Shown here: positions 48,259 through 54,164 of the stretch, piece by piece
Layout: every line of letters starts with the position of its first letter
Position numbering within the stretch: position 1 is the first letter of the stretch
From: an uncultured bacterium
Lineage (GTDB): Bacteria > Verrucomicrobiota > Verrucomicrobiia > CAIQCK01
DNA: 54,164 nt
NCBI GenBank assembly: GCA_903870275.1
Contig: CAIQCK010000083.1
Location: forward strand, 1-54,164
Direction: 5' to 3'
Made by a program: the position numbers and the translations under genes
The notes under the pieces: model-generated
The model's database searches: none
Told to the model about the DNA's origin: nothing
The model's input: the letters and a program-made list of their open reading frames with translations, nothing else

Positions 48259-49518
48259 CTACTTCCGCTTCGACAGCACGCTCTTCTCGTATTGCTTGAC
48301 CTCGGCGAGCCAGGCCTCGCCCACGGGCACGCCGGTCTTCTCGCAGTAGTAATCCCACACCGCGCTGAACGGCAGCGACTTCGCTTCCTCGAACCACACC
48401 AACCGGCTCGTGTAGTCGCCGCTCTCCTCGGCCACCTGCAACTTCGCGGTCGGCTCGAGCATCGCCTGCAACAGCGCCTTGAGCATGTTGCGCGTGCCGA
48501 TGACCCACGCCGCGATGCGGTTGATGCTCGCGTCGAAGTAATCCAAGCCAATGTGCGTCTCCTCGAGATAATCGCCGCGCACCAGTTCCTGCGCGAGTGC
48601 CTGCAGGTCGTCGTTGAGAAGCACAACGTGGTCACTGTCCCAGCGCACGCCGCGGCTGACGTGCAGCAGGATTTCCGGCAGGAATTGGAACACCGCGCTG
48701 ATCTTGTCGGTGATCGTCTCCGTCGGGTGATAGTGGCCCGTGTCCAGCGTGAAGAGCTTCTGCCGCGAGACGGCGTAGCCGAGGTAATACTCGTGCGAGC
48801 CGACCGTATAGCTTTCGCAGCCGATGCCGAAGAGCTTGCCCTCGACGGAATCGAGATTGAGCTTCGGGTCCACCGGCACGCCGAAGATTTCGTCCAGCGA
48901 CGCCGTGAGCCGCTTGCGCGGTCCAATGCGGTCCACCGGGATGTCCTTCATGCCGTCGGGAATCCAATAGTTCGTGACGCACGTCTTGCCGAGCGACTTG
49001 CCGATGGCCGCGCCGATCTTGCGGCTGGCGATGCCGTGGTCCACCCAGAACTTGCGGATGCCCTTGTCGGCGTGCGAGAGCGTGAAGTTGTCCGCCGCGT
49101 TCGGATGCGAGAAGAACGTCGGGTTGAAGTCCAACCCGATGCCGAGTTTCTTCGCCCACTCGATCCATCCCTGAAAATGCTTCGGCTCGATTTCGTTGCG
49201 GTCCACCTTCTTGCCGCCGAACTCGCCGTAGAACGCATGGAGGTTGAAGCGGTGCTTGCCGGGAATCAGCGAGAACGCCTTTTCCGCGTCGCTGCGCAGC
49301 TCCGCGGGCGTGCGGGCCTTGCCGGGATAATTGCCCGTCGCCGCGAGACCGCCGCCGAGGCCGGTGCCGAGCTTCTCGAAGCCGCCCACGTCGTCGCCTT
49401 GCCAGCAATGCAACGAGATCGGGATTGAGGAGAGCCATCGCAGGGCCTTGTCGGTATCCACGCCCACTTCGGTATAACGCTCCGCGGCCAGTTGGTAACT
49501 TTTTTCAATGTTCTTCAT
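48259..49518 (-). CDS. rhaA: L-rhamnose isomerase
   Basis: This 419-residue enzyme is L-rhamnose isomerase: SIPISLHCWQGDDVGGFE (31-48), FNLHAFYGEF (91-100), LDFNPTFFSH (129-138), TLDTGHYHPTETI (258-270) and VRWDSDHVVLLNDD (291-304) hold the metal-binding His/Asp/Glu set. It converts L-rhamnose to L-rhamnulose in the cytoplasm using Mn2+/Co2+. GAGG lies six nt before ATG 49518, which is preferred over the ORF's first Met. It is the first gene of the rhamnose operon. RhaB kinase and RhaD aldolase genes are not in the window. Confidence 0.94.
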   Translation of the reverse strand: MKNIEKSYQLAAERYTEVGVDTDKALRWLSSIPISLHCWQGDDVGGFEKLGTGLGGGLAATGNYPGKARTPAELRSDAEKAFSLIPGKHRFNLHAFYGEFGGKKVDRNEIEPKHFQGWIEWAKKLGIGLDFNPTFFSHPNAADNFTLSHADKGIRKFWVDHGIASRKIGAAIGKSLGKTCVTNYWIPDGMKDIPVDRIGPRKRLTASLDEIFGVPVDPKLNLDSVEGKLFGIGCESYTVGSHEYYLGYAVSRQKLFTLDTGHYHPTETITDKISAVFQFLPEILLHVSRGVRWDSDHVVLLNDDLQALAQELVRGDYLEETHIGLDYFDASINRIAAWVIGTRNMLKALLQAMLEPTAKLQVAEESGDYTSRLVWFEEAKSLPFSAVWDYYCEKTGVPVGEAWLAEVKQYEKSVLSKRK

Positions 49519-49687
49519 TGTGTTCCTCGTCATTCCTTGGTTGATCACTGCGACCTGAAATCGTGGGCGCGAACTCTACCGCAACCGCGCCGGGCCGTCC
49601 ACAACGATAGCGCGAGAGAAAAGAGGAAACAGAGGATTCACCGCAGAGGCGTGGAGGAAGCAGAGGAAAGCAAACCGACGAGGCGGA

Positions 49688-49766
49688 GGTGGGGCGAGAC
49701 TCCGTCGAGCCTCCTTCGAGCCGGCATTCATCCCATAGCAGAGACTCGACGGAGTCTCGCCCCACC
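49688..49766. repeat. Hairpin element with perfect 22-bp arms
   Basis: GGTGGGGCGAGACTCCGTCGAG (two bases longer than quoted blocks allow elsewhere; core GGGGCGAGACTCCGTCGAG) at 49688-49709 pairs perfectly with 49745-49766 around a 35-nt loop. It lies in the 293-bp gap upstream of rhaA, which otherwise holds no gene. It resembles the elements at 12614 and 15575. Confidence 0.7.
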
Positions 49767-49811
49767 TTCACGAAACTCTGCGCTCTCTGCGGCGAACCGC
49801 CCCGTTCGTTC

Positions 49812-50111
49812 CTACTCGAAGTCGTAAACGACCACTTTCGAGCAGTTCGGTTTGAAGACCTTCTCCACGAACTCGATGTGCATCGGATGCACCTGATAAT
49901 CGTCCTGCGCCTTCTTGTTCGGGAACTGGAGGCTCAACGCCACGGCGTAGGATTGCTCCACCACAGGCCGATGGCTTTTCACCATCCGCCCCACGTGAAA
50001 GCTCAACGCGCCGGGAATCGGCTTCAGGTATTTCTCCATGCCGGCGATCAACGCGTCGGCCGCCTGCGGTTTGTTCGGATCGGTCCAGAAGATGACGACG
50101 TGTGAAAACAT
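49812..50111 (-). CDS. Dabb-domain (stress-responsive A/B barrel) protein
   Basis: This 99-residue protein is a single Dabb domain: FSHVVIFWTD, IPGALSFHVGRMVKS, VALSLQFPNKKAQDDYQVHPMHIEFVEKV (partly quoted) and the terminal VVVYDFE. Dabb proteins form dimeric alpha/beta barrels. The superfamily includes L-rhamnose mutarotase RhaM, but the sequence looks like Dabb rather than RhaM. It lies on the same strand as the rhamnose operon, 293 bp upstream of rhaA. Confidence 0.82.
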   Translation of the reverse strand: MFSHVVIFWTDPNKPQAADALIAGMEKYLKPIPGALSFHVGRMVKSHRPVVEQSYAVALSLQFPNKKAQDDYQVHPMHIEFVEKVFKPNCSKVVVYDFE

Positions 50112-50360
50112 AGTGCCGTTTCAACTAGCCGCTCGGCGCCAACAGAGCAAGCGAGAAAAATGAAGTGTTATCCGGAACGCCGGGCGGCGTGACTATCTTG
50201 ACCTCCGGCGTTTTACGCCAATAACTGTTGGAACCATTTCCGGGTCAGTTGCTGAAACTCCGGCTCGTAGGGCGTCTCCCAAGGACAGTACGGAGCACAC
50301 GCCATCGCACGACGAGAATTGGTCCGGCCACTGCGATCCGCGCCGGCACATGGAGCGCGG

Positions 50361-52037
50361 TCAGGCTTTGAACATGACGGTGGCGCGCGCGCCGCCTTCC
50401 GGGCGGTTGCCGATGTGCAGCGATCCCCCATGAACGCCGATGATGGTTTTGCACACGGTCAGCCCCAAGCCCGTGCCTTTGCCGTCGGGTTTGGTGGTGA
50501 AGAACGGATCGAACACCTTCGACAGCTTGTCTTCGGGAATGCCGCTGCCCGTGTCATCCATCTCGACCACCGCCACGGTGTCGCCCGGACGAAGCATCGA
50601 ACCCGATGGTGAACCGCCGTCGGCGTCCGCCCCGGCCGGGTCGAGTTGCTGGACGCGCGTGCGCACCGTCAATGTGCCGCCGCCAGCCATGGCGTGGATG
50701 GCGTTCATCACGAGGTTGATGAACACCTGCTCGATCTTCCGCCGGTCCAATCTCAGCGCGGGCAAACCGGGAGCCAGTTCACGGGTCACCTTGATGTGAT
50801 CTTTCACCAATGAAGCCCGCAAGAGCGTCAAGGCGCTCTCCAGCACGTCGTGCACGCTGGCCATTTCCATGGTTAACTCCTGCGTTCTACCCAGGGAGAG
50901 CAGATCTCCGACGACGCTCGAAGCTTGTTCCACGGCATGCTGCATCTCGCCGAGCACCTCCGCCGTGTTGGCATCTTCGCTGCGGGGTTGCCGCAAAAGA
51001 AAATTAAGGCCGAGGCGCAGCGTGCCGAGCGGATTCTTGACCTCATGGACAACGCCGGCGGCCAGGCGCCCGAGCGTCTCCAGCCTGGCGGATTCGACCA
51101 ACTGCATCTGGGCGGCCTTTAACTGCTCCATCGCGGCGACCAGTTCCTGCTGTTTGTGAACCAGGTCCTCATTAAGTTTTTGCAGCCGCTGTTCCGCTTG
51201 CTTGCGTTCCGTGATGTCTTCCTGCACGGAGACATAATGCGTGATGACGCCTTCTGTGTTCTTGATGGGCGATATGACGGTGGAGGCCCAGTAGAACTCG
51301 CCATTCTTCTTCTTGTTGTAGAAATCACCCCGCCATTCCCCGCCAACCGAGACGGTTTCCCACAACTTCGCGTATTCCTCGCGAGGCGTGCGGCCTGATT
51401 TGAAAAGGCGAACGTTCTGGCCTTTGACTTCCTCCAGAGTGTAGCCGGTGACTTGAGTGAGCGTGGGGTTGACGTATTCGATATCGCCGCGGCTGTTGGA
51501 GATGACCACTAGCGTTGCACCCTGTTCCACGGCGCGCGCCATCAACAGAAGCTGCTCCTCCACCCTCTTGCGATCGGTGATGTCCCGGTTCACGCCGACC
51601 AAGCCCGTGACCCGGCCATGATCGTCAACCAAAGGCATCTTGATGGTCAGCACCCAACGGGTGTTGCCTGAAGAATCGGTGATTGCCGACTCGCGGTTGG
51701 CCAGCGCCCGCGCCGACTCCATCACCGCTTTCTCCTCGGCGCGAAACTGCTCCGCAACCTCGCGCGGAAAAAAGTCAAAGTCGGTTTTGCCAACGATCTC
51801 GGCCGCCGTAGCCGCTCCGAAGAAGCGGGCCGTCGCGAGGTTCAGCAAAAGAAACCGGCTCTCGGTGTCTTTCACATAGATATGGTCGGGAAAGCTGTCT
51901 ATCAGCGGGCGCAACAAACACTTTCCGGAACGCATGCAAACATGGACCGGGTCGGCAGAGCCATCAATCAGAGGGCGCAACAAACTCAAGTCACCAAGGC
52001 CGCTTGCGACCTGTATCCCTGTCACGTCTTCTTTCAT
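50361..52037 (-). CDS. PAS-domain sensor histidine kinase
   Basis: This 558-residue cytosolic kinase has a short duplicated N-terminus, two PAS domains (about 40-160 and 165-285, with FPDHIYVKDTESRFLLLN and FDFFPREVAEQF; the second with NPTLTQVTGYTLEEVKGQNVR and a terminal VQEDITERKQ), a coiled coil (285-320), HisKA with the phospho-acceptor His in AGVVHEVKNPLG (about 331) and HATPase_c with DTGSGIPEDKLSKVFDPFF and GKGTGLGLTVCK. No membrane helix is seen and no response regulator lies nearby. PAS1 shows no obvious haem or flavin motif. ATG 52037 is used; GTG 52046 is an alternative. Confidence 0.88.
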   Translation of the reverse strand: MKEDVTGIQVASGLGDLSLLRPLIDGSADPVHVCMRSGKCLLRPLIDSFPDHIYVKDTESRFLLLNLATARFFGAATAAEIVGKTDFDFFPREVAEQFRAEEKAVMESARALANRESAITDSSGNTRWVLTIKMPLVDDHGRVTGLVGVNRDITDRKRVEEQLLLMARAVEQGATLVVISNSRGDIEYVNPTLTQVTGYTLEEVKGQNVRLFKSGRTPREEYAKLWETVSVGGEWRGDFYNKKKNGEFYWASTVISPIKNTEGVITHYVSVQEDITERKQAEQRLQKLNEDLVHKQQELVAAMEQLKAAQMQLVESARLETLGRLAAGVVHEVKNPLGTLRLGLNFLLRQPRSEDANTAEVLGEMQHAVEQASSVVGDLLSLGRTQELTMEMASVHDVLESALTLLRASLVKDHIKVTRELAPGLPALRLDRRKIEQVFINLVMNAIHAMAGGGTLTVRTRVQQLDPAGADADGGSPSGSMLRPGDTVAVVEMDDTGSGIPEDKLSKVFDPFFTTKPDGKGTGLGLTVCKTIIGVHGGSLHIGNRPEGGARATVMFKA

Positions 52038-52203
52038 GTTTTCCACACGCCCTTAGGTTATTCCTTCCTGCCTCTCCGCGCGCCAACCTAGCATTCAACC
52101 GCCGGATGTCCAATGCGGAGCGCTCCCTCCTCTCTAACGCCTCGACGGCGTCAATAACCCGCCCTTCTGCGCAGAGCAAACGTTTGGACTTTGCCATGTT
52201 CAT
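51991..52203 (-). CDS. Possible small protein overlapping the kinase start
   Basis: This 70-residue, Arg/Lys-rich ORF (start MNMAKSKRLLCAEG, then VIDAVEALERRERSALDIRRL) begins 166 nt upstream of and overlaps the kinase gene by 47 nt in another frame. It has a helical, charged composition. No family recognised. It could be a translated upstream ORF or a chance frame. Confidence 0.25.
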   Translation of the reverse strand: MNMAKSKRLLCAEGRVIDAVEALERRERSALDIRRLNARLARGEAGRNNLRACGKHERRRDRDTGRKRPW

Positions 52204-52257
52204 TTTAACCACTTTCTCTAAAGTCTTGTCTTCGCTTACGGTCGGAGTGAGTTAGAA

Positions 52258-52600
52258 GCAGTCGGATTCAGCCGGATCAGGTCGGATGGACTCGAACTGA
52301 ATTGGACTGGATTGCCCATTCCGCACTTCGCATTTCACGTGCTTCATTTTGCGCATTCTCTTCCGAGTCGTTTTCACAACATATTGCAATAACAGATGTT
52401 ATATTTTTTCTCTAATTATATGTGCTTGCAGTTACACAACATACGAATCTTTTGGGTTCGTTTCGTAAAAAACAGGTATGCTGTTGAGAGTTGCCGGGAC
52501 CGAAATGTCCGTTTTTCCACTGGAAAACGCCGGTCTTCAGTTTTGGCTGCCTCCAACATTTGGGTTCGATTCTGCAACATCTGCCTTGTGAGCCGTTGCG
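52258..52600 (+). repeat. CGGAT words plus TTTGGGTTCG module, copy 2
   Basis: It carries a run of CGGAT/CGGATT words (52258-52310), an A/T-rich stretch, TTTTGGGTTCGTTTCGTAA (about 52448), a perfect TTTTCCA-C-TGGAAAA hairpin and a second CATTTGGGTTCG block (about 52558). The same order appears on the minus strand at 16655-16937. Together with the MITE-like copy at 52634 it fills most of the 917-bp gap between 52204 and 53120. Confidence 0.6.
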
Positions 52601-52633
52601 AACCGGGTAACAGGTTTTGCACAAAAACAACTC

Positions 52634-52842
52634 AGCCGGAACGATGCAATGGCCGCGGCCCCTCACCCCGGCCCTCTCCCCGCTAACGCGGGGCGAGGGA
52701 GAGATTCTTCGCAAGGAGGTCGGGCGAACCATTGGGTGCATACGAAGTCGAGAGGGACCGGTTTTCCTCTCCCCTCGCGCGCGAGGGGAGAGGGCCAGGG
52801 TGAGGGGAGTCGTTCGAGAGTTGCAACTGCATCGTTCCGGCT
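52634..52842. repeat. MITE-like nested inverted-repeat element, copy 2 (209 bp)
   Basis: Terminal repeats AGCCGGAACGATGCAATGG (left) and CAACTGCATCGTTCCGGCT (right) match at 17 of 19 positions. The inside contains CCCTCACC..CTCTCCCC and GGGGAGAGGG stems as in copy 1 (16442-16631). It shares the inner terminal core ATGCARTKG with copy 1 but not the outermost bases. Confidence 0.75.
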
Positions 52843-53120
52843 CAGGGTCAACATCGCGATTTTGCCGGCCATGATCCTGTTTCGCATCCGCGGCGCCGGC
52901 GGCGTCGACCTCCGGCGAAAGACTCCGGGCTGGTGCGGCTCTCTCGTTCATTCTGGCGGGCATTATAAGAGAAATTACCTATCATGCAAGCAAAAAACAC
53001 TGTCATGGGCAGGCGCCGCCCGGGGTTGGGTCGCGTCTGCCCGTAAGAGGACAACGCGTGAAGACACGGGGCCGGTTCAACCCGCCGCTCCCGGCAAGCA
53101 GAGCAAGCGAGAAAAGCTGG

Positions 53121-53927
53121 TCACGGCGACTCGCGTTTGACCGGGCCTTCGGCCATCACCTCCGCGAGTGTTTTCCGCAAGGCTTCGCGAGTCGGCATTG
53201 ATAGCTTCTCGTTGCCCGCCAACTCGCCGAGCATGGCAATGAACCGCTCCCGCGACCAAAAGCAAACATGTCCGTCTGCAAAAACCGCGTTCATGCCTTC
53301 CATCTGGTGATCACTCCCCTTGTCAAAGGCCAAAACCATCTTGTCGTCAAACTTCCGGGCTGAATCGTCCGGGTAGCAAATGTAGCGGTAACTGCACAAT
53401 TGCTCGTCGAAGTTCCCCTTCATGGGTTGGGCTTTAGCAGAAGGGCATTGAAAGATGCCCAAAAAGGACACGTATTGGGGAACGAGAGAGCTGAGAGACG
53501 GCGGATAGTGGTGATTGTTATCCTCGTAATAGTTATCCAGGGCGAGGGAGATTTGTTTCAGATTCTGCGCACACTTCATACGGTTGCTTCGCGGAACAGT
53601 GTGCGGTCCAGAGTCTGGAAGGCTGAGAAAAGCAACAATAAAAAAAATGGCCAAGATACAAAGGCTCCCGATTGCCATTCCCTTGCCTACCAATTGGCCA
53701 TGGCTTCGATAAATGGCAACCAGTGACGCAATGCTGAAAACCGGCAATCCAACAAAACACAAGAGAAGCACAATCATCACAAGTTTACCCCCTGCTTCGC
53801 TAGGCGTAGTAACAAAAAGCAGGAAGGGCAAAAGCCACAGACTCGCTGCCAGTCCAAGACTTGCAATTGCCAGGCGTGATCGCCGTGGCATTGGGGCTGG
53901 TGGCGGGAGATTGGATGGCTCAGTCAT
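53121..53927 (-). CDS. Membrane pseudopilin-like / DUF1559-like protein
   Basis: This 268-residue protein has three membrane helices in its first 110 residues (about 18-40, 50-72, 86-104; DUF4190-like), and then a pilin-like periplasmic domain: CAQNLKQISLALDNYYEDN, PPSLSSLVPQYV, FQCPSAK and near the end GMNAVFADGHVCFWSRE, similar to the H-x9-DG ending of DUF1559 proteins abundant in Planctomycetes and Verrucomicrobia. Function unknown. It lacks the usual N-terminal prepilin-peptidase site. ATG 53927 is the only start before helix 1. Confidence 0.65.
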   Translation of the reverse strand: MTEPSNLPPPAPMPRRSRLAIASLGLAASLWLLPFLLFVTTPSEAGGKLVMIVLLLCFVGLPVFSIASLVAIYRSHGQLVGKGMAIGSLCILAIFFIVAFLSLPDSGPHTVPRSNRMKCAQNLKQISLALDNYYEDNNHHYPPSLSSLVPQYVSFLGIFQCPSAKAQPMKGNFDEQLCSYRYICYPDDSARKFDDKMVLAFDKGSDHQMEGMNAVFADGHVCFWSRERFIAMLGELAGNEKLSMPTREALRKTLAEVMAEGPVKRESP

Positions 53928-54090
53928 GCGGCCTCGCTTCGGTTGCGTAGCGTACGCTCTCGCCGTGATCGCCGCAACAAAATGAAGTCCCGTCAGGGAC
54001 GCTCCGAAAATAGCCCGGCGTTTCAGGGCGTGTTGCCCAAATCATTTTGGATTGAATGCCGGGAGGGCGGCAGGAGTCTAGAGAAGGCAT

Positions 54091-54164
54091 ATGATGGGTG
54101 AGCAACAACCGCAAAAGGAACTCTTCAGTTACCACATCGATCTGGATCAGCGGGTGCGTGCCGA
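54091..54164 (+). CDS. N-terminal fragment of an IS5/IS1182-type transposase (runs off the window)
   Basis: The first 24 codons (MMGEQQPQKELFSYHIDLDQ, then RVRA) match the usual start of transposases of the IS5/IS1182 group, 'MMGE....ELFSY..NLD.RVR.DH'. GAGAAGG lies just upstream. The gene continues beyond the last base, so completeness cannot be judged. It implies that a second insertion sequence begins near position 54000. Confidence 0.55.
   Translation, partial: MMGEQQPQKELFSYHIDLDQRVRA

Noticed and set aside
49812..50111. Dabb protein considered as rhamnose mutarotase RhaM
   Set aside because: The fold is shared, but the motifs and the ending VVVYDFE fit Dabb rather than RhaM. The neighbourhood alone is not enough.
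50213..50431. Minus-strand ORF of 72 codons ending CPWETPYEPEFQQLTRKWFQQLLA-like text
   Set aside because: The last part looks protein-like, but the first half is antisense-like and overlaps the kinase end. No family recognised, so not called as a gene.
52412..52963. Minus-strand ORF of 183 codons over the composite repeat copy 2
   Set aside because: It is made of translated palindromes and repeat modules, and the start and end differ from anything in copy 1.
52984..53046. 20-codon ORF starting MQAKNTVMGRRRP
   Set aside because: It is very short, without a clear ribosome site or known family, inside a repeat-rich gap.
1..54164. tRNA, rRNA and riboswitch search by eye
   Set aside because: No cloverleaf, rRNA block or known riboswitch core was seen; a covariance-model scan could still find small RNAs.

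Overview
The window looks like a chromosomal segment from a high-GC, Gram-negative, carbohydrate-degrading bacterium. I judge it most likely to be a verrucomicrobiote (Pedosphaera/Limisphaerales type), with Planctomycetes or Lentisphaerae as less likely alternatives. This rests on gene families only: four Gfo/Idh/MocA oxidoreductases (three Tat-exported), several secreted alpha/beta and SGNH hydrolases, a PQQ-type beta-propeller, a GH78 rhamnosidase with RhaA and RhaT, Sel1-repeat lipoproteins, a DUF5009/NagX-type membrane acyltransferase, and many palindromic dispersed repeats. No rRNA, tRNA or CRISPR array was seen.

Layout. 0.1-3.2 kb: an oxidoreductase, then a divergent metal/redox-like pair (exported Cys-rich protein against DUF134 plus a NifX-like protein) around a clear operator-promoter. 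3.2-6.9 kb, minus strand: an ECF sigma / anti-sigma / RseB-like operon and a DUF123-nitroreductase-flavin reductase operon. 6.9-13.1 kb, plus strand: a BNR/sortilin-like repeat protein, then a MEMO-AMMECR1 lipoprotein coupled to a membrane spermidine-synthase-like protein. 13.1-17 kb: HicBA, a HEPN-like protein, small genes and a repeat-rich gap. 17-29.8 kb: secreted sugar-modifying enzymes (esterases, Gfo/Idh/MocA proteins, lyxose-isomerase-like cupin, VOC protein), PpnP, a dihaem cytochrome and a VapBC pair. 29.8-35.7 kb: an acyltransferase and an island of small, lower-GC lipoproteins and Sel1/ankyrin proteins ending at an IS1380-family insertion sequence. 37.4-41.3 kb: amidohydrolase, PQQ-like propeller and SGNH hydrolase. 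41.7-50.1 kb: a rhamnose operon read on the minus strand (RhaA, RhaT, NCS1-type permease, a 57-residue membrane protein, GH78 rhamnosidase, lipoprotein). 50.3-54.1 kb: a PAS histidine kinase, a repeat-rich gap, a pseudopilin-like protein and the start of a transposase.

Together the genes suggest a lifestyle of taking apart plant or algal polysaccharide: the rhamnosidase releases L-rhamnose, RhaT imports it and RhaA converts it to rhamnulose. The kinase and aldolase that would complete the pathway are not in the window. The exported oxidoreductases, esterases and cupin would act on other sugars in the periplasm.

The most unusual observations are: (1) a composite repeat of about 500-580 bp present twice in opposite orientation; (2) a 72-bp nested palindrome read in frame inside a membrane enzyme gene; (3) several promoters whose -10 box sits only 6-8 nt from the ATG, implying leaderless mRNAs; (4) a repeated promoter cassette (TTGAC-N18-TAGGTT); (5) two 92-95% identical scraps of the rhamnosidase gene, one abutting an eight-unit 21-nt tandem repeat. 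All functions are inferred by eye from sequence; no database search was run.
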